Below, in pieces: positions 25,903 through 33,723 of a DNA stretch of 64,000 nt (its first letter is position 1; each line of letters begins with the position of its first letter). A program made the translations under genes and the position numbers. Where the stretch lies: NCBI GenBank assembly GCA_049997955.1, contig JAEBDY010000010.1, positions 124,001-188,000 on the forward strand, written 5' to 3'. Below the pieces are notes generated by a model. The model saw nothing but the letters and a program-made list of their open reading frames with translations, was not told the DNA's origin and did not search any database. Source of the DNA: Umezawaea sp049997955 (GTDB lineage Bacteria; Actinomycetota; Actinomycetes; Mycobacteriales; Pseudonocardiaceae).

Positions 25903-26939
25903 CCGGCCTCCCCCGTGCCCACGCCCGCGCTGAGCCGCGGCCAGAGACCCGCCCCGCCGTCCGCGAGCACACCGCGGCCCAGCAGCGCGGCCCAGTCGCG
26001 GGTGGTGCCGAACTCGTCCTGCCACGCCCACAACCGCTTGGTGAACCACGGGAGCGCGTGCTCGTCGGTGACGCCGATGGCGCCGTGGACCTGGTGCGCC
26101 CGCTTGGTCACGACCCGCGCGGCGCGGCCCGCCGTGTTCTTCGCCGCCGCCACCGCGAAGGTCACCTGCTCCGGCTTGGCGGCCACGACGAGGCGCACCG
26201 CCATCCCGGCGCACAGGGTCTCCTCGGCGATCGCGACCAGGTGGTGCTGCACCGCCTGGAAGGAGGAGATCGGCTTGCCGAACTGCTCGCGTTCACCGGC
26301 GTAGTTCAGGGACAGGTCCAGCGCCGACTCCATCGCCCCCGCCATGGCGGCGGCGCGCAGCACCGCGCCCCGCTCCCGCAGCGCGTCCGGTCCGACGGAG
26401 CCGTCCGCCACGGCGAACGCGGGGACACCGCGGAACTCCAGGGTGTCGCGCGGCTCGCCGCCCAGGTTCACCCCGCGCCGAACGTCCCGCGGTGTCGGCA
26501 GGACGACGAGCGTCGTGCCGTCCACCAGCGCGACGACGTGGTCGCTGTCGCGGCCCCACGGAACGCGGTGGAGCGTTCCGGTCGCGGTCCAGCCGTCGCC
26601 GTCGCGGACCACCCGCAGGTCGTCGTCGGGGTGGCCGACCGCGCAGGTCGTGATGCCGTCCGGCAGGTCTTCGCCCGCCTCCGCCACGAGCCACGCCGCC
26701 AGCCCCGCCGTCTCCACCAGCGGCACCGGCGCGGCGGCCCGGCCGACGGCCCGTGCCAGCACGACGAGTTCGGCCAGGCCCGCGCCGTCACCGCCGAGGG
26801 TCGTCAGGCCCGCCTTGTCCAGCAACGTCCACAGGTCGTGCGGGAACTCGTGCCCGGCGGCCAGGCGCGCGGAGCGGTCGAGGTGCTTCGCGAAGATCGC
26901 GGCCAGGGTCTCGTCCAGCAGCTGGAGTTCGTCGCTCAT
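25899..26939 (-). CDS. Acyl-CoA dehydrogenase family protein, small subunit type
   Basis: A 346-residue member of the acyl-CoA dehydrogenase superfamily, shorter than the classical 380 residues and with a reduced N-terminal helical domain. The C-terminal domain carries NYAGEREQFGKPISSFQAVQHHLVAIAEE and the FAD-contacting HQVHGAIGVTDEHALPWFTKRLW. It overlaps by ATGA with the larger dehydrogenase gene upstream. Adjacent unequal pairs of this kind in mycobacterial sterol operons form alpha2beta2 heterotetramers with only two active sites; I infer the same arrangement. I cannot place a catalytic glutamate in this subunit with confidence. Confidence 0.85.
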   Translation of the reverse strand: MSDELQLLDETLAAIFAKHLDRSARLAAGHEFPHDLWTLLDKAGLTTLGGDGAGLAELVVLARAVGRAAAPVPLVETAGLAAWLVAEAGEDLPDGITTCAVGHPDDDLRVVRDGDGWTATGTLHRVPWGRDSDHVVALVDGTTLVVLPTPRDVRRGVNLGGEPRDTLEFRGVPAFAVADGSVGPDALRERGAVLRAAAMAGAMESALDLSLNYAGEREQFGKPISSFQAVQHHLVAIAEETLCAGMAVRLVVAAKPEQVTFAVAAAKNTAGRAARVVTKRAHQVHGAIGVTDEHALPWFTKRLWAWQDEFGTTRDWAALLGRGVLADGGAGLWPRLSAGVGTGEAG

Positions 26940-28087
26940 ACCGCTCTCCGCTTCTCACGCAGGAGGTGCTTGGCCGCGACGGACCGCAGCACCTCGTTGG
27001 TGCCGCCGCGCAGGGTGAACGTCGGCGCGGTGACCGTGGCCTCGGCCAGCAACCGGCCGAACAGGTCGCCGTCCGGTTCCTGCTCGCCGTCGGCGAGGTC
27101 CCGGACCACGTCGAGGACGTCCTGCTCGAACGACGTGCCGAGGTCCTTGACGAGGGTCGCCTCGACCACCGGCACCCCGCCGTCGTCCAGCGACCGGGCG
27201 ATCGACAGGGACATGTTGCGCAGCACCCAGTAACGGGCGGCGAGCGCGCCGAGCCGCAGTTCCGCCTCGGGCCCCGCGACCTCGCGGAAGTCCAGGAGGT
27301 ACCGCAGCACCGGGAAGGTCGTGAGGAACCGGTCCGGGCCGGACCGCTCGTAGGCGAGTTCGGAGGTGACCTGGTGCCAGCCGGACCCGATCTCGCCGAG
27401 CACCAGGTGGTCGGGCACGAAGACGTCCTCGAACACCACCTCGTTGAAGTGGTGCTGCCCGTTGAGCAGCCTGATGGGCGACACGGTCAGGCCGTCCGAC
27501 GTCAGGTCGACGATCAGCTGGCTCAGCCCGGCGTGCTTGCGCCCCTCCTGCGGGGAGGTGCGGCACAGCGTCATCGCGTAATGGGAGTACTGAGCGCCCG
27601 ACGTCCAGACCTTCCGGCCGTTGACCAGCCAGCCGCCCTCGGTCCGGGTCGCCCTGGTGCGCACCGACGCGAGGTCCGACCCGCTGTCGGGTTCGCTCAT
27701 GCCCAGGCAGAAGAACGCCTCGCCCTTGACGATGCGGGGCAGGAACTCGCGCTTGAGCCGTTCGCTGCCGAAGCTCAGGATGACCGGCGCGGTCTGCCGG
27801 TCGGCGACCCAGTGCGCCCCGACCGGAGCGCCCGCCGCGAGCAGTTCCTCCACGACGAGGAAGCGCTCGGTCGCGGACCTGCCCGGACCGCCGTACTCCT
27901 CGGGCACCACCATGCCCACCCAGCCGCGGGCGGCCAGCCTGCGGCTGAACTCCACGTCGGCGGCGGCGTTGATGCCCAGTTCGGGCAGGTAGGTGCCGCT
28001 GGGGAACTCCTCGGCCACGAACTCGCGCACCTGCGTGCGCAGCACTTCCTCGTCCTCGGTCAGGCCCGACGGCCGGAAGTCGATCAT
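26936..28087 (-). CDS. Acyl-CoA dehydrogenase, catalytic-type subunit
   Basis: A 383-residue FAD enzyme that introduces a 2,3 double bond into an acyl-CoA. Landmarks are GMVVPEEYGGPG, FFCLGMSEPDSGSDLASVRTRATR (FAD and substrate binding), GWLVNGRKVWTSGAQYSHYAMTLCRT, and SELAYERSGPDR near residue 250, where the glutamate is the expected catalytic base. The C-terminus has LRGGTNEVLRSVAAKHLL. Start at the ATG at 28087, which overlaps the previous stop by ATGA. It most likely pairs with the smaller dehydrogenase encoded next to it. Confidence 0.89.
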   Translation of the reverse strand: MIDFRPSGLTEDEEVLRTQVREFVAEEFPSGTYLPELGINAAADVEFSRRLAARGWVGMVVPEEYGGPGRSATERFLVVEELLAAGAPVGAHWVADRQTAPVILSFGSERLKREFLPRIVKGEAFFCLGMSEPDSGSDLASVRTRATRTEGGWLVNGRKVWTSGAQYSHYAMTLCRTSPQEGRKHAGLSQLIVDLTSDGLTVSPIRLLNGQHHFNEVVFEDVFVPDHLVLGEIGSGWHQVTSELAYERSGPDRFLTTFPVLRYLLDFREVAGPEAELRLGALAARYWVLRNMSLSIARSLDDGGVPVVEATLVKDLGTSFEQDVLDVVRDLADGEQEPDGDLFGRLLAEATVTAPTFTLRGGTNEVLRSVAAKHLLREKRRAV

Positions 28088-28848
28088 CGTTCCCCCCCTT
28101 CCACGTCGCCGCGGAGTCGACGGGCCTGGGTCCAGATCTGCACACCGCGTTCGACCTCGATCGCCGTCGACCACGGCAACGGCGACGGGTCGGCCTCGGC
28201 GCGGAAGGACTTCGCCACCCGGCGGGCCAGCACCGGGTCACCCGCGACCCGGCCCGCCAGTTCGAGCACGCGCGCCTCCACCCGGTCGTCGGCGACCGCT
28301 TCCCACGCGAGTCCCAGGTGGACGGCACGCGTGCCGGAGACCTCCTCGCCGAACACGCCCATCGCCGCGGCGGCTTCGCGCCCGGCCACGCGGGAGGAGA
28401 TGGTGAAGAAGCCGCCACCGGGGTGGATGCCCGCCTTGAGGAAGCCCGCGATGAGCCTGGCGTCCTCCGCGACGATCCTCAGGTCGGTGGCCAGCGCCAG
28501 GTTCAGCCCGGCGCCGACCGCCGCGCCGCGGACCGCGGAGATGGTGGGCACCTTGATCTGGCCGACCCGGTAGAACGCCCCGTAGATGTCGTCGGTCTCG
28601 GCGTAGGCGCTGTCGCTCATGGGGTCGGCGTAGGTGCCGCTCCACGAGCGGGTGTCGGCGCCGGAGCAGAACGTGCCGCCGTCCCCTCGGACGACCACCG
28701 CGCCGATGGTCCGGTCGGCGTCGATCCGCTCGCAGAACTCGGTGAGCTGGTGGGCCATCTTGAGGGTGAGCGCGTTCTTGATGGACGGGTTGCTGATGGT
28801 GAGGACGGCGATCCCGTTCTCGACGTCCAATCGGGTCTCGGGTGTCAT
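28084..28848 (-). CDS. Enoyl-CoA hydratase/isomerase family protein 2
   Basis: A 254-residue crotonase-fold protein distinct from the one at 25.1 kb. Motifs: ISNPSIKNALTLKMAHQLTEF, FCSGADTRSWSG (oxyanion hole), AVRGAAVGAGLNLALATDLRIVAEDARLIAGFLKAGIHPGGG. The usual glutamates of classical hydratases are replaced (GLNLALATD, KAGIHPGGG), so it may be a hydrolase, isomerase or ring-cleaving member rather than a true hydratase. It is joined by ATGA to both neighbours, the NDP-forming acyl-CoA synthetase upstream and the catalytic dehydrogenase downstream. Confidence 0.87.
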   Translation of the reverse strand: MTPETRLDVENGIAVLTISNPSIKNALTLKMAHQLTEFCERIDADRTIGAVVVRGDGGTFCSGADTRSWSGTYADPMSDSAYAETDDIYGAFYRVGQIKVPTISAVRGAAVGAGLNLALATDLRIVAEDARLIAGFLKAGIHPGGGFFTISSRVAGREAAAAMGVFGEEVSGTRAVHLGLAWEAVADDRVEARVLELAGRVAGDPVLARRVAKSFRAEADPSPLPWSTAIEVERGVQIWTQARRLRGDVEGGER

Positions 28849-31031
28849 GAGGTCGTCTCCTCGATGGGGCCGGACGCGTCGCCCAGGCGTAGAAGGAAGT
28901 CCAGCGCGACCGCTCGCGCCCCGGCGTCGACCAGGCGCAGCGGGTTGACCTCCAGTTCGACCAACCGGTTGCCGACGAGCACGGCGAGCCTGCTCAGCCG
29001 CGCGATCGCGTCGGCCGCCGCGTCCAGGTCGTGGCCCGCCTGGCCGCGAAACCCGGTCAGCAGCGGCGCGGCCTTCAACTCCAGCAGCATCTCCTTGGCC
29101 GATCGCGCGTCCACGGGCGCCAGCCTGGTCGTGGCGTCCCGGTACAGCTCCGTGGTGACGCCGCCCATGCCGACGGTGAGCAGCGGCGGGAAACCGGGTT
29201 CGGTGTTGGTGATCCCGACGAGCAGTTCGGGCCCGTCCCCCACCTGTTCCTGCACCAGGACCTCGGTCGCCCCTTCGGCCGTGAAGCGGCCGACGAGGTC
29301 CTGGTAGACCGCCGCGGCCTCGTCCACGCCGACCCCGAGGCGCACGCCCCCGCGTTCGGTCTTGTGCACGACCTCCGGCGACTGGATCTTCATCACCAGC
29401 GGGCCGCCCAGCGCGCGTGCCGCCTCGGTCGCCTGGTCCGCGGACTCGACCAGCCGTTCCGCGGGCCTGCTGATCCCCAGCGCCGCCAGCACCGCGGCGC
29501 CCTCGTGCTCGGTGATCACCCCGCCGTGCAGTCCGCCGAGGACGTCCGTGACCGAGATGTCCGAAGTGGACGGTTGACCGAAGTGCGGAGAGGACGTCGG
29601 AACGCTCGTGGCCAGCGCGTGCAGCACGCCGACGCCGATGCGCGGCGAGTCGAACACCGGCATCCCCGCGGCCCGCAGGATCTCCCTGGCCTCGGCGGTC
29701 TGCTGGCGGGCGGCGAGCCACACGACCACCACGGGTTTGGTCGCGCGGGCCCAGAGCCCGCACAGCCCGTGGGCCATCGACGTCGCCAGGTCGCCGGTGA
29801 CCATGGTCAGGACGACCAGGACCGAGTCGACGGTGGGGTCGGCGAGCACCTCGTCGCAGACCGCGATGAACCCGTCGGTCTCGTTGGCCTTGAACATCTG
29901 CGCGGTCACGTCGACGGGGTTGGACACCGCCCCGAAGTCCGGGACGACCTCGGAGAGCCTGCGCCGCACGGGTTCGGTGAGGTCGTCGACGGTCATGCCC
30001 CGCGCCTCGGCCTGGTCGGCGGCCAGGCTGCCCGCGCCGCCGGAGGTCGTGATGATCCCGAGCCGGTCACCGCCGGAGCGCGGCAGCACGCTCAGCGCGT
30101 GGGCCGTGGCGATGAAGTCCTCGACGTCGTCGGCCTGGACGACCCCGCGCTCGCGGCACATCGCGGTGAACGCCGCGTGGTCGCCGATGATCGCGCCGGT
30201 GTGGGACGTGGCCGCACGGGCACCGGACCGGGACAGCGCGGACCGGAGCACCAGGACCGACTTCCCCAGTTCCGCCGCCCTCGTGGTCAGCCGGTCGAAC
30301 TCCGCGCCGGGGACGGGGCTTTCGAGGTACATCGTGAGCACCTCGATGCGCGGGTCCTCGACCAGGAAGTTCGCGATCTCCGTGGCACCGAGGTCGGCCT
30401 GGTTGCCGGTGCTGGCCCAGGTGCCGATCCGCAGGCCGCGCTCCCTGGCCAGGCTGAAGATCGAGCCGCCGACGGCGCCGCTCTGCCCGATGTAGGCGAT
30501 GTTGCCCGGTTCCGGCACGCCCAGTTCGAGCGCGGCGGTGAACGACGCGACCACGTGGTCGTGGACCGCGACGAGGCCCTGGCAGTTGGGGCCGAGCAGG
30601 CGGACCCCGTGGAGCCGGGCCTGGCGGACCAGCTCGTCCTGGAGCGCCTGGCCGTCCGGTCCGGTCTCGGCGAAGCCGGACGCGAACACGACGGCCGCGG
30701 TCGCCCCCGCCCTGGCCACGGCGGGCAGGAGGCGCACGACCTCGGTCGCGGACACGAGCATCAGGACCAGGTCGACCTCGCCGGGCAGGTCGTCGAGCGA
30801 GGGGTAGCAGGTGAGCCCCTCCAGCGTCCGGTAGCCGGGGTTCACGGGGTGGACGTCACCCGAGAACCCGTGCTCGACCAGGTACGTCAGCGGTCGGGCG
30901 AAGGGGTTTCCGGGACGGCCGGACGCGCCGAGGACCGCGATGGCGCGCGGCCTGAACAGGGCGGACAGGTCGGAGGGGTCGGCGCCGGTCGTCAGTCCGG
31001 CAGGCGGGGCGAACGTTGCGGCGTCAGACAC
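28845..31031 (-). CDS. NDP-forming acyl-CoA synthetase (acetyl-CoA synthetase ADP-forming-like, fused alpha/beta)
   Basis: A 728-residue fused enzyme that links CoA-thioester formation to a nucleoside diphosphate/triphosphate through a phosphohistidine. Domain order: CoA-binding Rossmann domain (PRAIAVLGASGRPGNPFARPL), succinyl-CoA-synthetase-like domains with the phosphohistidine in SHTGAIIGDHAAF and the SGGAGSLAADQAE motif, then an ATP-grasp domain (LVMKIQSPEVVHKTERGGVRLGV, VLVQEQVGDGPELLVGI, LVELEVNPL). It likely activates the imported carboxylic acid. The GTG at 31031 is chosen since homology begins soon after it and the -10 box of its promoter is 40 bases upstream. It is the first gene of the long minus-strand block. 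Confidence 0.88.
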   Translation of the reverse strand: MSDAATFAPPAGLTTGADPSDLSALFRPRAIAVLGASGRPGNPFARPLTYLVEHGFSGDVHPVNPGYRTLEGLTCYPSLDDLPGEVDLVLMLVSATEVVRLLPAVARAGATAAVVFASGFAETGPDGQALQDELVRQARLHGVRLLGPNCQGLVAVHDHVVASFTAALELGVPEPGNIAYIGQSGAVGGSIFSLARERGLRIGTWASTGNQADLGATEIANFLVEDPRIEVLTMYLESPVPGAEFDRLTTRAAELGKSVLVLRSALSRSGARAATSHTGAIIGDHAAFTAMCRERGVVQADDVEDFIATAHALSVLPRSGGDRLGIITTSGGAGSLAADQAEARGMTVDDLTEPVRRRLSEVVPDFGAVSNPVDVTAQMFKANETDGFIAVCDEVLADPTVDSVLVVLTMVTGDLATSMAHGLCGLWARATKPVVVVWLAARQQTAEAREILRAAGMPVFDSPRIGVGVLHALATSVPTSSPHFGQPSTSDISVTDVLGGLHGGVITEHEGAAVLAALGISRPAERLVESADQATEAARALGGPLVMKIQSPEVVHKTERGGVRLGVGVDEAAAVYQDLVGRFTAEGATEVLVQEQVGDGPELLVGITNTEPGFPPLLTVGMGGVTTELYRDATTRLAPVDARSAKEMLLELKAAPLLTGFRGQAGHDLDAAADAIARLSRLAVLVGNRLVELEVNPLRLVDAGARAVALDFLLRLGDASGPIEETTS

Positions 31032-31070
31032 CTGGCGGCTCCCGGTGAGGACTGTTGGTGTGTTGCGAGC

Positions 31071-31106
31071 ATGTAACTTGAACCTGAATTCAGTGTCAAG
31101 TAGTGT
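31071..31106. promoter_or_regulatory. Divergent overlapping promoters with a 26-bp palindromic operator
   Basis: The palindrome 31076-31101 has outer arms ACTTGA/TCAAGT and an inner perfect CTGAATTCAG; 22 of 26 positions are symmetric. On the plus strand TTGAAC (31078-31083) and TAGTGT (31101-31106) are spaced 17 bases. On the minus strand the consensus TTGACA (31099-31094) and TTACAT (31076-31071) are also spaced 17 bases. The palindrome therefore fills both promoters, and one bound repressor, most likely the block's TetR protein, could shut off the 13-gene block and the LLM/lactonase pair together. Confidence 0.75.
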
Positions 31107-31116
31107 CCTGGGACAC
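31103..31116. promoter_or_regulatory. Second short palindrome downstream of the operator
   Basis: GTGTCC and GGACAC form perfect 6-bp arms around TG. It overlaps the likely transcription start of the plus-strand transcript, so it could be a second regulator site or an accident of composition. Confidence 0.35.
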
Positions 31117-31137
31117 ACAAGATCAAGGAGTCGCCGG

Positions 31138-32013
31138 ATGAGGTTCGGACTGACCCACGGGAACATCGGGCGCTTCGCGGATCCGGAGGCGGCCGTCCAG
31201 GTCGCGGTCGCGGCGGAGGCCACCGGGTTCGACTCGCTGTGGACCATCGAGCACGTCGTGCTGCCGGTCGAGTACGAGCCGCTCTACCCCGAGACGGCCG
31301 ACGGCCGGATCCCGTTCGCCCCCGACCACCCGATCGCCGATCCCCTCATCTGGATGGCGTTCGCCGCGGCGCACACCACCACGATCAAGCTGGGCACCGC
31401 CGTGCTGGTCCTCCCCCAGCGCAACGCGCTGATCACCGCCAAGGAGGTGGCGACCCTCGACCGGCTCTCCGGCGGCCGGACCCTCCTCGGCGTGGGCGCG
31501 GGCTGGTTGCGCGAGGAGTTCGACGCCCTGCGCGTCGGCTTCGAGGACCGCGGCCCGCGGATGAACGACGCGATCGGCGCGATGCGGGCGTTGTGGTCGG
31601 GCTCCTCCGCCGACTTCAGCAGCTCCTCGGTCGAGTTCGCGGGCGTGGTCAGCTCTCCGCGCCCCCACGGCGCCTCCGTCCCGATCCACATCGGCGGCTT
31701 CACCGTCCCGGCCGCCATCCGGGCGGGACGGCTCGGCGACGGGTTCTTCCCCGGCGGGTACGACCTCGACCGCCTCGACGTGCTGGTCAAGCGGTGCCGC
31801 AAGGAGGCCGTCGCCCACGGCCGCGACCCCGACTCCATCGAGATCACCAGCCGGTGGACCAAGGACCGCGACGAGCTGGCGAACCTCGACGTCCTGCACC
31901 GCTTGGCCGACCTGGGCGTGGACCGCGTGACCGTGTCGACGCTGCTCTTCGACCACGAGCACATCGCCGACGAACTGGCCCGCTTCCAGGAAACCGTGAT
32001 CGCCGAGTTCTGA
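31138..32013 (+). CDS. LLM-class (F420-dependent) oxidoreductase
   Basis: A 291-residue TIM-barrel enzyme of the luciferase-like monooxygenase family, F420-dependent type. Motifs: MRFGLTHGNIGRFADPE, FDSLWTIEHVVLPVEY, KLGTAVLVLPQRNALITAKEVATLDRLSGGRTLLGVGAGWLREEFDALRVGF, VPIHIGGFTVPAAIRAGRLGDGFFPG. Such enzymes reduce or oxidise alcohols, ketones or enones with deazaflavin F420. AAGGAG lies 7 bases before the ATG at 31138. It shares the divergent operator with the acyl-CoA synthetase gene and is followed 13 bases later by the lactonase gene, so both belong to the same pathway. Substrate unknown. Confidence 0.88.
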   Translation: MRFGLTHGNIGRFADPEAAVQVAVAAEATGFDSLWTIEHVVLPVEYEPLYPETADGRIPFAPDHPIADPLIWMAFAAAHTTTIKLGTAVLVLPQRNALITAKEVATLDRLSGGRTLLGVGAGWLREEFDALRVGFEDRGPRMNDAIGAMRALWSGSSADFSSSSVEFAGVVSSPRPHGASVPIHIGGFTVPAAIRAGRLGDGFFPGGYDLDRLDVLVKRCRKEAVAHGRDPDSIEITSRWTKDRDELANLDVLHRLADLGVDRVTVSTLLFDHEHIADELARFQETVIAEF

Positions 32014-32026
32014 GGAGTCCCCAGCG

Positions 32027-32992
32027 ATGCCCGCAGTCGAATCCGTCCTCGGCCCGATCGACGCCGCCGACCTCGGTCAGACCCTGATGCACGAGCACGT
32101 GTTCGTCCTCGACCAGGAGATCGAGTCGAACTACCCCGGCCGCTGGGACGAGGAGGAGCGCATGGCCGACGCCCGCCGGAAGCTGGCGGACGTGGCCTCC
32201 CGCGGCGTGCGGACGATCGTCGACCTGACCGTCCTGGGTCTCGGGCGCAACGTCTCCCGCGTCGTCGAGGTCGCCAAGCAGGTCGACGTGCAGATCCTCG
32301 CCGCCACCGGCCTCTACACCTACGACGACGTCCCCATGTTCTTCCGGTTCCGCGGGCCGGGGAAGCTGGTCGACGGGCCGGAGCTGCTCACCGAGTTCTT
32401 CATCCGCGACATCACCGAGGGCATCGGCGACACCGGCGTGAAGGCCGCGATCCTCAAGTGCGCCACCGACCGCTCCGGCGTGACCGAGGGGGTGGACCGG
32501 GTCCTGCGCGCGGTCGCCCGCACGCACCTGGCCACCGGGGTGCCGATCTCGACGCACACCCACGCCCTGACCGAGCGCGGGCTGGAGCAGCAGGCGATCT
32601 TCCGCGAGGAGGGCGTCGACCTGGGGCGCGTGGTGATCGGCCACTCCGGCGACACGACCGACCTGGCGTACCTGCGCAAGCTGATGGACGCGGGCTCCTA
32701 CATCGGCATGGACCGCTTCGGCCTTGACCTGATGCTCCCGTTCGAGGACCGCGTCGCCACGGTCGCCGCCCTGTGCGCGGAGGGCTACGCCGAGCGCATG
32801 GTCCTGTCCCACGACGCGGCGTGCTTCACCCACAACTTCGACGTGGACGTCAAACGCGAACTGCTGCCCCGCTGGCGCTTCACGCACCTGCACGACGAGG
32901 TGATCCCGGCGCTCCTGGAGCGCGGGACGACCCAGCGGCAGATCGACCTGATGCTCGTCGACAACCCCCGCCGCATCCTGACCAGGGACTGA
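32027..32992 (+). CDS. Phosphotriesterase-family hydrolase, probable lactonase
   Basis: A 321-residue amidohydrolase of the phosphotriesterase-like lactonase group. All binuclear metal ligands can be placed: H22 and H24 (MHEHVF), the carboxylated K144 (ILKCATD), H177 (STHTHA), H206 (IGHSGDT) and D263 (LSHDAAC). The family usually opens lactones, with phosphotriesters as side substrates. In this pathway it would fit hydrolysis of the lactone formed by the flavin monooxygenase (inference). A GAGGAG ribosome site overlaps the LLM stop region. A strong hairpin follows its stop. Confidence 0.88.
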   Translation: MPAVESVLGPIDAADLGQTLMHEHVFVLDQEIESNYPGRWDEEERMADARRKLADVASRGVRTIVDLTVLGLGRNVSRVVEVAKQVDVQILAATGLYTYDDVPMFFRFRGPGKLVDGPELLTEFFIRDITEGIGDTGVKAAILKCATDRSGVTEGVDRVLRAVARTHLATGVPISTHTHALTERGLEQQAIFREEGVDLGRVVIGHSGDTTDLAYLRKLMDAGSYIGMDRFGLDLMLPFEDRVATVAALCAEGYAERMVLSHDAACFTHNFDVDVKRELLPRWRFTHLHDEVIPALLERGTTQRQIDLMLVDNPRRILTRD

Positions 32993-33025
32993 CCGCGCCA
33001 CCGGCCTCGACCACGCCGGCCACCC

Positions 33026-33065
33026 GGCGGGCCGACATCGGCCTTGTGGCCGATGTCGGCCCGCC
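33026..33065. terminator. Perfect 18-bp hairpin terminator after the lactonase gene
   Basis: The 18-base arms 33026-33043 and 33048-33065 are exactly complementary around the loop TTGT, 34 bases past the lactonase stop. No T-run follows. The length and perfection suggest a strong stop that insulates the next gene. Confidence 0.75.
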
Positions 33066-33088
33066 GTGAGCCGGGCGAAGCTGCTCCC

Positions 33089-33718
33089 GTGCTCACCACC
33101 CCCTTCCGCCGTCCCCTGTCCACCCCGTCCTCGACCGGCCTCGCGCTGGTCGCCGGACTTCTCGTCGGCACGCTCACCAACGTGCTCCAGGGCGTGCTGC
33201 CGGACGCGCTCCAGGCGGTCTCCAACTCGGGGTCGGTGTGGTCCGCCGCGGCGTTCGCGGCGGGTGCGGCCGTCAAGGTCCCCGGTCGGGTCGCCGTGCT
33301 GGCGGGCACGGCGACCGAGGTCGGCGCGGTCGTCGGCTACTACGCCTACGCGGAACTCGTCCGCGACGGCATGGGCGACCTCACCTACCCCCTGTTCTGG
33401 CTGGCGCTCGCGCTGGTCGCCGGCCCGATCTTCGGCACGGCGGGCGCGTGGTGGCGCGCAGGCGACGGCCGGCGCCGGACCGCGGGACCGGCCCTGCTCG
33501 GCGCGGTCTTCGGGATGGACGCGCTCTGGTACGAGTTCGCCCTCGGCTACCACGGCAACGCCATCGCCTACGGCGTCACGGGTGCGCTGGTCCCGTTGCT
33601 GCTGGGGCGAACCAACCGGGACCGGGCCGTCGGACTGGCCGCCGGGCTGGTGCTGTCGGTGCTCGCCGTGCTCGCCCTGTGGGGGCTGGCGGAAGTGCCC
33701 GCCCTGCTCTCGTCCTGA
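33089..33718 (+). CDS. DUF6518-like integral membrane protein
   Basis: A 209-residue membrane protein with about six hydrophobic segments: GLALVAGLLVGTLTNVLQGVLP, a central VAVLAGTATEVGAVVGYYAYAEL, FWLALALVAGPIFGTAGAWW and two C-terminal helices. It resembles the DUF6518 family of actinobacterial membrane proteins, no known function. GTG at 33089 is chosen because an upstream in-frame ATG at 33044 falls inside the terminator hairpin. It converges on the SDR gene with 5 bases between stops. Confidence 0.7.
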   Translation: MLTTPFRRPLSTPSSTGLALVAGLLVGTLTNVLQGVLPDALQAVSNSGSVWSAAAFAAGAAVKVPGRVAVLAGTATEVGAVVGYYAYAELVRDGMGDLTYPLFWLALALVAGPIFGTAGAWWRAGDGRRRTAGPALLGAVFGMDALWYEFALGYHGNAIAYGVTGALVPLLLGRTNRDRAVGLAAGLVLSVLAVLALWGLAEVPALLSS

Positions 33719-33723
33719 CCCGG

